Translations under genes and position numbers: made by a program
Shown: one piece after another, positions 1 through 10,216 of the stretch
Layout of the letters: each line of letters begins with the position of its first letter
Position numbering within the stretch: position 1 is the first letter of the stretch
Assembly (NCBI GenBank): GCA_028274465.1
Contig: CM051458.1
Location: 35,724,692 to 35,788,691, forward strand
Reading direction: 5' to 3'
Source: Plantago ovata
Lineage: Eukaryota; Streptophyta; Magnoliopsida; Lamiales; Plantaginaceae
Length of the DNA: 64,000 bases
The notes under the pieces: generated by a model
Databases searched by the model: none
Seen by the model: only the letters and a program-made list of their open reading frames with translations
Told to the model about the DNA's origin: nothing

Positions 1-7
1 TTAAATA

Positions 8-287
8 CTCCCTCCGTCCCTTTGAATTTACCCATTTTGGTAAAAGCACAGTTTTTAAGAAAAATATTACTTTTGCATATTATATATAAGGGTGAGAGAG
101 AGATTGGGAGTAAGTGAATATTTAATTGTAAGTATGTTAGGTAGTGGGAGTAAGTGAATACTTAATTATATATAGGAGTTGTTAGTATAATAAAATAGTA
201 ATAAAAACTTTCCATTTATGGACTGGGTAATTTCTAATGGGACGCCATAAATGGCAAAATGAGTAATTTAAAGTGGGACAGAGGGAG
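8..287. mobile_element. Stowaway-type MITE (Tc1/mariner), 280 bp
   Basis: The left end reads CTCCCTCCGTCCC (8-20) and the right end GGGACAGAGGGAG (275-287), inverted repeats that differ at one base. Both ends are flanked by TA (6-7 and 288-289), the Stowaway target duplication. The interior is AT-rich, has no ORF, and contains short internal repeats of the type gtgggagtaagtgaata. Such elements are mobilised in trans by mariner-like transposases. Confidence 0.93.
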
Positions 288-811
288 TATAAAGGGTCAG
301 TCGTGCCCAGTGACAGAGCAAGTTTCATGCAAGTTTTATAACCTAGAGGTTCTATCTTCATATTTTTTAAATCGTTTAACTCTTACGTCTTAATGCAAGC
401 TTTTATTTGAACTTACTTAAACTTGAATTTCCTCTTAAAATCTTAAACTTCTCTTTACACTAGCCTGGGCTTGCCCCTGGCTTTTCTTAACTTATCTTTT
501 TATCTTTCTTTAGTATAATTTAACTTGCGAGCTCCCTTGGCACCGTAAGTTCCCACCCTAGCTCTTAATTAGATTTACTTATTTCTCGGCTTGCCGGATG
601 GAATAGGACTTGCTCATAACTGTTCTCTTGACTCGATTCCTAGCTTGCTGGTGAGATCCGGACTTACCCTTCACCATGACATCTTAACTATCCTGCTTGC
701 CAGGTGGTTCAGGACTTATCTTTCGCCATCTCTATGTAATAATTTCGCTAAGGTAGTTCCTTACCAGCCTAGTAATTAGTTTTTTTTAAGTTCTTAATAA
801 ACCTTTCATTT
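288..811. other. No recognisable gene
   Basis: This stretch has a moderately C/T-rich strand with repeated words such as aacttatctt and gcttgcc. A 62-codon open frame at 591-779 has no recognisable domain and starts in sequence without coding character. It may be decayed LTR sequence, but I found no termini. Confidence 0.4.
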
Positions 812-970
812 TCTTTTTTTTTTTTCTTTTTTTTTTTTTTAAGCGGTAAAAACTTTTATTAATAAACGACCACAAACAATACTCCAGACAACTTACAACA
901 ACAGAAATATTCGGAATATACCTCCAAAATACAACCACAATCAAAACCAAACTAATTACAACCTTTTTTC
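812..970 (-). mobile_element. 3' end of a LINE-like retroposon with poly(A) tail
   Basis: On the minus strand the sequence runs through TTTATTAATAAAAG, then ACCGCTT, then an A-rich tail (T-rich on the plus strand, 812-840). The same layout recurs at 57001: poly(T), a cggctaaaag-type word, then ttttattaataaaag. A tail preceded by such a box is typical of plant L1 LINE 3' ends. No coding part of this copy was recognised, and the inner boundary and target duplication were not found. Confidence 0.45.
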
Positions 971-1204
971 CAAGAGAACGTCTCCTGTGAGACCACTCGA
1001 TCCGTGAGACCAAAATGAGACTCAAAGGAATTGAAATCTAGATTAAACAAGATAAAATCTGGATATCAAAGAAGATAAAACTCGCGGGTCATGTTATAAC
1101 CCGGTTTCGAAAACGGGTCATCTTATAACCCAGTCCAAAACCCTTATTAACAAATCAGAAAAGCAAAATCAGAGATGACGTGAGAGGAAGACGACGAAGA
1201 AGCC

Positions 1205-2439
1205 ATGGACAACGGAACAAAACTCTCTCCCATGGATGAACAACGAGATTGCTTGCTACACTCCATGGACAGCCCATTGATGGACTTTGAAGGTCCATAT
1301 CCATGGAGATTTCAAAACTCAGAAAAAAAAATTCATTGTTGAATTGGGTTGATCGATTCGAATTGGATGATGATTAATGACGAGATTGATTGTTAGATCC
1401 GTGTGTATAACCTTGATTGGATTAGTGAATGGTGAAATCGAAGTTTGATAATCCCCTGATATGTTATGATGATGAGTATTGCACTTGCACATAAGGTGTT
1501 TGCTAATTTGCTTGAGTGAAATGATCTTTCTATTTGCACTTGAATTTTCGTATGAAACTCATATGTATTATTACGTGATCATGATTATTGATAATGTTGG
1601 TTTCAGATGATAAACATGAAGGTACAAGTGATAAACATGAAGCTACAGATGATAAGCATAAAGGAGCTGCCAAACAATCAAGTATGTTACGATTTCCTTT
1701 GAGGTTTATGTGTTATTGATTTGAGTTTTGTGTCAAAATTTTCTGAGTTCTTGTTTTGCAATAAGTTAAGTATGTTGAAGTGACATATTACTTTCAATAA
1801 TATTGTTTGAGGTTCACGTATATACTCTGTAAGGTTCTGCATATATTGTTTAGATATGGCTTGAAGTTACGAGATCATGACTTGAGAATTTGTGGTTTAC
1901 TTATATGCTTGAGAATTTGAGGTTTATTCGTTTTCTATTTGAGTTTTATTCATATACTGAGTGAGGTTAATGTGATATTCATTTAACTTATCACTCAAAG
2001 TTTTCTGAGATTTATTTAAGATTCTTTAGGATTGTCTTGAAGTAATGATATCATATACTGAATGATGAGAACTTGAGGTTTTTGTATATGCTGAAGAATT
2101 TGAGATTTATTCATTTGATATTTGAGTTTTATTCATATACTGAATGAGTTTTCATAATACATCATTGCAGGTGAGATACCACTCTGTTTTATGAGTTTAA
2201 AGAAGAAAATTTGGGAACATTTTGAGGAACTTTACAAACGCCATGCTGCAATGGTTGGATTTTCTGTTAGAATCTCAACAACAAGGACATCCAAAGATAA
2301 ATCTGTCAAAGAAAAGTACTTCCTCTGTTCTTGTGCGGGCAAAGCACCTGTTAAGCAAATTAGACTAGTGGCAATATCTCCAATGATTGTTGTTGACAGT
2401 GATGAAGAAAGTGAAGAAAGAAAAAAGGTTCAAATATAG
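1205..2439 (+). CDS. Short FAR1-domain protein, spliced, within the MULE
   Basis: The best-supported exons are 1607-1681 and 2171-2439. An acceptor tttcag precedes 1607, a donor gtatgt follows 1681 and an acceptor attgcag precedes 2171. The frame stays open across this join, and the second exon encodes the FAR1 DNA-binding signature: GFSVRIS, then TSKDKSVKEKYFLCS, then CAGK. FAR1/FHY3 proteins are transcription factors derived from MULE transposases. This copy stops about 80 codons into exon 2 after an acidic tail, so it has only the zinc-binding N-terminal domain and no transposase core or SWIM domain. A possible first exon starts at ATG 1205 and could splice near 1282 in the right phase, but its donor GTCCAT is weak. 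It may be a gene fragment carried by the MULE or a transposase remnant; expression is unknown. Confidence 0.6.
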
Positions 2440-2896
2440 AGGAAGCAAGTTTCCCCAGGAAGGAACAAGTTATTTGATTAAACAAGGAATACTATATCAA
2501 CTGTGTTCTTAAATTTCAATACTTTATTCTTTTGTGGACTGTGTTCCTTGATTTCAATACTGTATGTATTTCTTTGTTTAACATTGAGAATTTTGTAGAA
2601 CTCTGTTTCTTAATATCGATACTCTGTTTTCTTGATTTTTGCCCTGCACCGCATCCAACCCTAAACCCCAATTAAGCATTTGTCAAGGGATAATGAAACA
2701 TATATCTATGAATGTTCAGGGTTAAACTCAATCCATACAAAACTCATGGACAGTGGCAAACCTCAAACAAGCACCATATAAAACTCAAACAAACAGCATA
2801 TAAAACTCAAACATATGAAACAAATTAAAAATATAAAATAAAATTACTAAATACAACTGAAAATAGTTCTAATTTGAGATATCACACAGACAAATT

Positions 2897-3082
2897 TCAA
2901 ATTAAAAACATGAACAAAATGTCAAAAGGATGGTTGATTAATATTTTACTAAATACAACTTCCTTCTTTCCCGTGGGGACTTTCTCAACAACTTTGCTCT
3001 TTTCCTTGACTACAGCAACAACTAGTGTCTTAGCATTTTTGACAGCACCCTTTGAAAACTCTGAAGGTAAGTACTCAGAAGT

Positions 3083-3117
<35 letters not shown>

Positions 3118-3210
3118 GTTTCTTTTTCTTACTATCGAAAGAATTCGAGGGTGTATCATCATCAGAGGGTATGACAGAAGGTATCTCAAAGTCTTTATCA
3201 TTTTCATTCC
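2897..3210 (-). pseudogene. Acidic exon with Asp run, copy 1 of 3
   Basis: On the minus strand an acceptor TTTTGTAG is followed at 3210 by an open exon beginning GNENDKDFEIPS. It encodes Ser/Asp-rich sequence, then a lysine cluster and a run of Asp from an (ATC)n microsatellite at 3083-3117, then a Lys/Val-rich segment. The exon is clearly homologous to those starting at 3850 and 4806 (shared pattern GNE, DFEIPS, IPS, SNSF). I do not recognise the protein family. It looks like part of a nuclear-type, low-complexity protein captured or evolved in the MULE, convergent to the FAR1-domain gene. Microsatellite length probably varies between copies. Confidence 0.4.
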
Positions 3211-3647
3211 CTACAAAACAACATACAACAATTAACAAAAATTATCCTCAAACAAGCAGCATATAAAACTCAAACAACAAGAATACAACTATTACAATAC
3301 AAAAATATATCAAAATCTAAACACACTGATATAATCAGAACTCAAAATAAAACTCAAATAAAACTCCAACAAACCTTAAAAAACTAGCATGCCACAAAAA
3401 AAAACCAATCTCAACTAAACCTCAAACATGATATATGTAAAACTCAAGCAACCAACATATAAAACTCAAACAACAAGAATACAACTATTACAACACAAAA
3501 ATATATCAAAATCTAAACACACAAAGATAATCAGAACTCAAATAAAACTCCAAAAACCTTTAAAAACTAGCTTACCGCAAAAAAACCCAATCTCAAGTAA
3601 ACCTCAAACATGATATGATTAAAACTCAAACAAACAGCATATAAATC

Positions 3648-3850
3648 TCAAACAACCAGAATACAACTCTTACAACACAAACTACGCCAGTGACTCTCAA
3701 AACTATAATCATCATCAACACATTTCCTTTTCTTACTCTGAGGAGTATCATTCTTCAAAGAATCATCATTACTATTGAAAGAATTCGAAAGTGTAACATC
3801 ATTAGAGGGGATGAAGGAAGGTATCTCAAAGTCTATTTCCTTTTCATTCC
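3648..3850 (-). pseudogene. Acidic exon, copy 2 of 3
   Basis: A conserved acceptor TTTTGTAG precedes the open exon starting at 3850 on the minus strand. It begins GNEKEIDFEIPS and contains a basic cluster SKKRKC that could act as a nuclear localisation signal. The protein family is not recognised. The exon lies in the first unit of the 0.95-kb tandem duplication and appears identical to the copy 956 bp downstream. Confidence 0.4.
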
Positions 3851-3897
3851 CTACAAAATAGCATATAACAGTTAACACAAATTAAAGCAAACATACA

Positions 3898-4290
3898 CTA
3901 AAAACAAAACAAAGCATATAAAACTCATGGACAGTGGTAAAACTCAAACAAGCACAACATAAAACTCAACAGAACAGCATATAAAAACTCAAACATACAC
4001 TCAAACAAAACAAACATATAAAACTCATGGACAGTGGTAAAACTCAAACAAGCACAACATAAAACTCAACAAAACTGCATATAAAACTCAAACATACACT
4101 CAAAACAAAACAAGCATATAAAACACATGGACAGTGGTAAAACTCAAACAAGCACAACATAAAACTCAGCAAAACTGAATATAAAACTCAAACATACACT
4201 CAAAACAGAACAAGCATATAAAACTCATTGACAGTGGTAAAACTCAAACAAGCACAACATAAAATTCAACAAAACTGCATATAAAACTCA
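3898..4290. repeat. 100-bp tandem repeats, four copies
   Basis: The word aaactcatggacagtggtaa, with small changes, starts at 3921, 4021, 4121 and 4221, an exact 100-bp period. The same array recurs at about 4854-5249 in the duplicated unit. It is A-rich, with no coding potential. Confidence 0.85.
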
Positions 4291-4603
4291 AATAAAACTC
4301 CAACAAACCTTAAAAAACTAGCATGCCACAAAAAAAACCAATCTCAACTAAACCTCAAACATGATATATGTAAAACTCAAGCAACCAACATATAAAACTC
4401 AAACAACAAGAATACAACTATTACAACACAAAAATATATCAAAATCTAAACACACAGAGATAATCAGAACAAGCATATAAAACTCATTGACAGCAAATAA
4501 AACTCCAAAAAACCTTTAAAAACTAGTTTACCACAAAAAAACCCAATCTCAAGTAAACCTCAAACATGATATGATTAAAACTCAAACAAACAGCATATAA
4601 ATC

Positions 4604-4806
4604 TCAAACAACCAGAATACAACTCTTACAACACAAACTACGCCAGTGACTCTCAAAACTATAATCATCATCAACACATTTCCTTTTCTTACTCTGAGGA
4701 GTATCATTCTTCAAAGAATCATCATTACTATTGAAAGAATTCGAAAGTGTAACATCATTAGAGGGGATGAAGGAAGGTATCTCAAAGTCTATTTCCTTTT
4801 CATTCC
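4604..4806 (-). pseudogene. Acidic exon, copy 3 of 3
   Basis: This is the duplicate of the exon at 3648-3850, displaced by exactly 956 bp, with the same acceptor and the same 76-residue open frame. The identity shows a recent segmental tandem duplication rather than selection on a second exon. Farther out, small exon-like pieces with splice signals lie near 5398-5353 (TTGCAG acceptor, GTAAGTG donor) and near 5580 (donor GAAG then GTGAG), which suggests a minus-strand transcript starting near 5650. Confidence 0.4.
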
Positions 4807-5885
4807 CTACAAAATAGCATATAACAGTTAACACAAATTAAAGCAAACATACACTAAAAACAAAACAAAGCATATAAAACTCATGGACAGTGGTAAAACT
4901 CAAACAAGCACAACATAAAACTCAACAGAACAGCATATAAAAACTCAAACATACACTCAAAACAAAACAAGCATATAAAACTCATGGACAGTGGTAAAAC
5001 TCAAACAAGCACAACATAAAACTCAACAAAACTGCATATAAAACTCAAACATACACTCAAAACAAAACAAGCATATAAAACACATGGACAGTGGTAAAAC
5101 TCAAACAAGCACAACATAAAACTCAGCAAAACTGAATATAAAACTCAAACATACACTCAAAACAGAACAAGCATATAAAACTCATTGACAGTGGTAAAAC
5201 TCAAACAAGCACAACATAAAATTCAACAAAACTGCATATAAAACTCAAACACACTTACCAACAGCATATAAAATCGAGGTGAAAGGGATGTAGAGAGTGA
5301 ACACAAAGATCGAAACACACAGAAATGGAAAACAAAAGCAGATCGAAACACTTACAAGCGTTAGGATCGAGCAAAATAAGCTTCAACTAGTGTGGATGAA
5401 CTGCAAAAACATAGCAAAATTCGAGAAAACGTAGAGTTAGGGTTCCGAAATCAACCTAGAAACCGAAATGCATGAAGAAGAAGAAAAACCTAGCAAAATT
5501 GCAGAGATATATGATAAAAAATAGTAGATTAGGATTTCGAAAATGCGTGAAGAAGAACATAAACGAATAAAATCTCACCTTCAAGAGCTGAATAAGACGA
5601 TTGAGGTGGCGGCGGTGAAGAAATGAGCTTCAATTCAGGCGACGGAGACGGCGAGTGAGTTTCTCTCTCTAAAACTTTCTCTCTCTAGGGTTTATGATTT
5701 GCTAATGAGAGGAAATGAAAAGACACGGGTGAATTCACTTATTTATACATAACCCGTTTAATTGACCCGGTTTGAATCATTGATCCGCGAGATTCAATAG
5801 AATTTGATATAGTAGTATGGATTGATCCATATTAAAGTGGATTGCTTGGTCTCACGGTCTCAACTTAGAAATTGGTCTTAAACAA

Positions 5886-6564
5886 GAAATTGTATTTTTC
5901 CAATAGTTATTCCACAACCGAGTGAACCAAGAGAAAAGAACTTAAGTGGCACACCTGATGCCAACCAAAACAGACAATACACCAAGCCAAAAATGGCACC
6001 ATGACCATAATAGACAAAATCACAACCATACCTATCATTATAATTAAAGTGATCTGCCCATAGTCATGCATGCTCTAACCGTGTGTATAAGGTTAACAAT
6101 ACAACGCAATGACTCACCGTTTAAAATAATCATATCCAGTTAATCAATGAAGTATGCTCATATTGATGTCCATATAACAAGCAGCGAGATAGACGAACAA
6201 TAATAATAAATTAAGTTAACCAACCATTCCTAAACAAATTAAAGTCATCAAGTGAGATATCATACTTAATTATACTACTTACAGGTACAATATTTACATG
6301 GCCAAACTTATGAGTACACAACAATACTACTACCAATGGCCACCAAGGAGCACGAACATATAACCACACAAACAACGAAGGTTTCATATAGCATCCGCAT
6401 TAGTGACGCGCGATGCCTAGGGGTCGTGGTGTCTGTTGCCTCCATTTTCTGCATTGCTTGTTCCGATACACGACATCGTGCAAATTTTTTAATATTTTTT
6501 ATTTGATTTTTTAACTTTTTAATTTTTTTTTAATTTTTAAATAAATGATAATACTATGAATTGT
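5886..6564. other. No recognisable gene
   Basis: This is AT-rich non-coding sequence. Around 6386-6470 lies a GC-richer patch (gcatccgcattagtgacg onward) that loosely resembles the end of a PIF/Harbinger MITE, but no matching opposite end was found. Confidence 0.35.
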
Positions 6565-6569
6565 AATAT

Positions 6570-8078
6570 TGTTAGGAAACTTGTAATTTTGATGAGTAAT
6601 TAACCATGCTAAATTAAGGAAAGTCCAGTAACTAGTACTCTTAAGATCCATAAGAATTTAGAATTTTAAAGTACATTGTAAAAGAGGAACGTTTGCTGCA
6701 GACTTAGTGTAGGTACTAGTTAGGTGCATTAGTTTGTTGATGATGTACTTTGTTTTTACAAATGAACTATTGAAGCACTAGAACCGCTCAAGAACTTGAA
6801 GATTCGAAGACTGAAAACTTAGAAGAATTCTGAGAAAGGTATCTACAAAGGCACATGTTGCTCCGAAAGTGAGATTTTCAGCAAATAGCTCGCATAAGTG
6901 AAAATCTATATGACAGAGTAGGTTGTGCTTGCTGAAACTGAGACTGACCACTTGCTGAAAGACATATGTGACCTCCTTGCTGAAGAAGTACTTGCATTTT
7001 GGCTCCAACGTTCACATTTGAATTTGATTCAAATGAACATTAAATGCAAAGTAGGCACGCGAAGAACATGAAGACAAGAAGACAAATGAAGGACGCTGCT
7101 GAAAGTACAAAAGCAAAATAGTGACATCTTAAGGTTCAAAGCCTTAGAATTTGAAATTCAAACGGCTCCCTTGAGACACTATAGATAGAGGTCATCCGGC
7201 AAAGAGTTGAAGTGTGTCAACAACGTGATCAAACTCTCACTTGTGTCAACAACGTGATCAAACTCTTTACTGCCTATTGATCCGTTCCGAGACTTAAGCT
7301 TGAAACAAAAGCTACTTGTGAAGAAGTAGAACATTCACGGCTAAGAAATTAGTTAAGTGTTCTTTCTTTCGAACAAGAACAAGTCTTGACACCAGAAACA
7401 ATCAAACTTGCTTACTGAAAAGTATTACAAGTTGTGTTTCTTTAGATAACTTGTTATAGCTGAAAAAGTTATATTCAAGTGATCTCATCCCAAACCTCTC
7501 TAACTGATAAACACCCTTTTCAGGCGTGAAATTCAGGGGGAATCAATCAAGCATATTGTTGTTGATTATAAGTCCCAAGTTTGGTGGAGAACAAGGTTAC
7601 AATTCTCTAGTTAGGTTGGAAACGAAGCAAGTGTGTTTTGGTTTCTGAAGAATCTTTAGTGATAGGATTTGTAAGGAACCTCACATCTTATCGGAGTGGA
7701 TTCAGTCCTAGAAAGGATAAAGTGGATTAGTTGAGAGATTACGCCACTCTCAGATACCACTATAAAAGTGTTTATGTGATTTACTTTACCGCGCTTAGTT
7801 TTCAACAAGCTACATTTCTTGTACACTGACACTCTGCTCACTTGCTGAAACTAGCACTCTTTGAAAAACACTTATTGTAAAAGACTTCCGCACTCTGTTT
7901 TTAAGTATCAGCAAACTCATTACTGAAAAGTAATAAGTACTTGCTGAGAAAGTTAAGTACCAGCAAACTCATTACTGAAAAGTAATAAGCACTTGCTGAG
8001 AAAGTTTTAAACGACAAAAAGTTTGAAAAGACTATTCACCCCCCTCTAGTCTTTTCTTGTTGTTTAAATGGACCAACA
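6570..8078 (+). repeat. 5' LTR of the copia element
   Basis: It runs from TGTTAGGAAAC to GACCAACA and is followed after two bases by the primer site. It matches the 3' LTR from 38984 with many small differences and indels; the 3' copy repeats a segment around gtgtcaacaacgtgatcaaa. A candidate promoter with tatagatag lies near 7180. The LTR is rich in the word TTGCTGA, see findings. Confidence 0.92.
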
Positions 8079-8080
8079 AG

Positions 8081-8092
8081 TGGTATCAGAGC
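8081..8092 (+). promoter_or_regulatory. Primer binding site, initiator Met tRNA
   Basis: TGGTATCAGAGC is the standard plant copia primer site, complementary to the 3' end of initiator methionine tRNA, and lies two bases after the 5' LTR. Confidence 0.9.
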
Positions 8093-8190
8093 TGGAGGTT
8101 CTTTAACCTTCAGCACTGAACCTAGATCCCCTCAGGTGTTTTGCGTAAATCACTTTCACTTGATCAGTTTGGTAGTCTTTTGCTGAGAGG

Positions 8191-8926
8191 ATGTCGCTAG
8201 GAGACGCTCCTTTGCTGAAGCTGGAAAATTATGAAAAATGGCGAAACAACATGATGCTACATCTTGAGGCCATTAGTGATGAGATGGTTACTGTCATAAA
8301 TGATGGACCTATCAAGATCACTAAAATTGAGAGAAGTTTCCCTCACAAAACCACAGAGGCTGGAAAGGAAACTATCTTAGGTAAACCTGTCGATACTGTG
8401 GTTCCAAAACCAAGAGAGGAATGGATTTCAGATGAAGCCAAAAGATTCCGTCTTGATGGCCAAGCAAGAAACATCATTATACGATCTACTCCAGATACTA
8501 TACAGTGCAAACTGTGGGGTGCCAAAACTGCTAAGGAAGCTTGGAAAATGGTTCAAGATCTTTGTGTTGGATCTGACAAAACCAGGGAAAACAAACTCGA
8601 AGTGCTAAAGTTGAAGTTTCAAAACTTTAAACAAGGTGCAAATGAGTCACTCGAAGACTTGGATTTCAGATTCACAACTCTAGTAAGTGAGATGGCTGCC
8701 TTAGGAGTTGGAAACTTCTATTCAGATTCTGAAAAGGTGAAAATCATTATTAGAAGTCTGAACCATGAATGGATCCACACTCAGAATTTTTACTATACTC
8801 AAGGAATGTCAAATATCACTCCAACCTTGTTGTTCTCTCATCTTGCTACTATCAACTATGAGACAAAGCAAAGAGAAAATGTGTTTGCTGAAAAATCGCA
8901 AAACATTGCTCTTGCTGCCAAGCCGT
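8191..8926 (+). pseudogene. gag: copia gag, N-terminal part (interrupted by gypsy A)
   Basis: An open frame begins at ATG 8191, about 100 bp after the primer site, and encodes a copia Gag of the UBN2/DUF4219 type. Visible marks are YEKWRNNM near residue 14, AKEAWKMV near residue 115, and LEVLKLKFQNFKQGANESL followed by DLDFRFTTLVSEMAALG around residues 132-170. Gag forms the virus-like particle in the cytoplasm. The frame is open for 245 codons and then runs into the terminus of gypsy A at 8927. The zinc knuckle of the same protein resumes at 17748. The interruption, not internal decay, is what breaks this part. Confidence 0.88.
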
Positions 8927-10197
8927 TGATGAACGCGCATATGTCGTGCTCCGAGCAAATCAAATAAATTTGTTGTTTAGCCAAAGGCAATTCACGACTA
9001 CAACGAAAACCGTAGTGTAGCAGTAGAATGACCTCGAGTGTCGTTCTCTAAGGACTATAACTAGCTTTATCAAATCTAATTTAGAATATAAAGCATCAGA
9101 CGGAAAAGCAAAGGTTTTTCTAACAGATAATGGAGATTGGTGATAGTATGGTCCTTCTAAGCATAACGGGTTAATAATCATGCGTAAATTCCTCGGTCTT
9201 GCATGGAGATCTTTGATCAATCAATTGTCCTGTTGTAATTATTAAACACTACGAAGATAAAGATACTGACAGGTCAACACTATTGTCCAATTGTGTTCCG
9301 TAATTATTCAACACTACGAAGATATAGATGTGCATAGGTCGACGAGGGTCTAGTTGTTCATAATAATTAATCAACATACGAAAATATAGGCTGAGCCTGA
9401 TCAACGAAATAAAGCAATAACACGGAGTATAATGCGCGATATAGCCATTAGCATGATTATCAACCCTTCGCTAAGAATTCACATACTACCACCAACGATA
9501 AGTTTAGCTACTCATAGTTGTCATTGAATCAACAGAAGTCATAGAAGAAAACATGTTGAAAGATATATGAAATAAGTAGAATAAACCGTAAGATACAATG
9601 TTACCGAAGGTTGTCAGTCTCCGAAGAATCGCGATCTTACAAGCTTCAATCTGCTATGAAAAAGTATCTCCTAAGCTACGAACCCCCAGAACAGGCTCTG
9701 GGAAGTTCCTACCTAAAACTACAGAGAGAGGTGAGAGAATAGGTCTGGAAAAGTATGAATTTCGGAGAAAAACTGAGCAACTATATATAGGCTTCGAAAT
9801 AGTGTGGGGCGATTCGCCCCACGTCTCGGGCGGTTCGCCCGGGAGTAAATTTCGCGGAATTCCGCGTTTTCGACGCGTTTTTGGATTTCTTCCCCTTTTC
9901 GGACTCGGTTTCTGACTTCTAGTGGCCTTCTAACCTCCAGATTCGACCCCTAGACTCCAAATCCTATCCGGAAACCTTCAGATACTCCAAATAGGCTTAT
10001 GGAACACCAATTCCTTGTCAACTTCAATATAATTGCCCGGAAATCCTCGTTTTTCAACCAAAACCTGTAAAATAAAAACTAAAGGGAAACGTGACACTAT
10101 TCTAATAAAATGCACTAAAATATAGATAAATTAACATAGAGGATAGCTAAAATAGGTGAAAAAGACTCAAATGAAAGTGTAAAATACACATTCATCA
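8927..10197 (-). repeat. Gypsy A 3' LTR
   Basis: It is 1271 bp with TG...CA ends and the short inverted repeat TGATGAA/TTCATCA. On the minus strand a TATA box CTATATATAG (9781-9790) lies just downstream of two GC palindromes, GGGGCGATTCGCCCC (9806-9820) and CGGGCGGTTCGCCCG (9827-9841). It aligns along its full length with 16471-17742. Confidence 0.93.
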
Positions 10198-10216
10198 AAC
10201 TCCCCAAACCGAACCT
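10198..10216 (-). promoter_or_regulatory. Polypurine tract of gypsy A
   Basis: Read on the minus strand, GGTTTGGGGAGTT abuts the 3' LTR, the position where plus-strand priming occurs. Gypsy B has the same sequence next to its LTR at 21157. Confidence 0.7.

Larger units (their letters stand above)
3357..5249. repeat. Tandem duplication, two units of about 0.94-0.96 kb
   Basis: Unit 1 is about 3357-4290 and unit 2 about 4291-5249. The offset is 934 bp at the start and 956 bp after a 22-bp insertion near 4470 (a short stretch resembling gcatataaaactcattgac). The two units are otherwise almost identical, including exons, microsatellites and the 100-bp repeats. Confidence 0.85.
985..5885. mobile_element. 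Probable non-autonomous MULE carrying two gene fragments
   Basis: The left end contains ccgtgagaccaa (around 1000) followed by actcgcgggtcatg and aacccggttt (1079-1107). The right end holds the inverse arrangement: tggtctcacggtctca (5848-5863) preceded by gatccgcgagattc and gacccggttt (about 5764-5794). These long, imperfect, roughly 120-bp inverted ends are the MULE pattern. A short FAR1-domain gene reads inward on the plus strand and an acidic-exon gene reads inward on the minus strand. I could not fix the 9-bp target duplication, so both limits are approximate. No transposase domain is visible. Confidence 0.5.

Noticed and set aside
591..779. 62-codon plus frame
   Set aside because: No domain, no splice or promoter context.
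3022..3207. Frame with a run of methionines opposite the Asp run
   Set aside because: Alternate frame of the (ATC)n microsatellite.
6386..6470. Possible PIF/Harbinger MITE end
   Set aside because: Only a loose match to one end and no inverted partner or TTA/TAA duplication.
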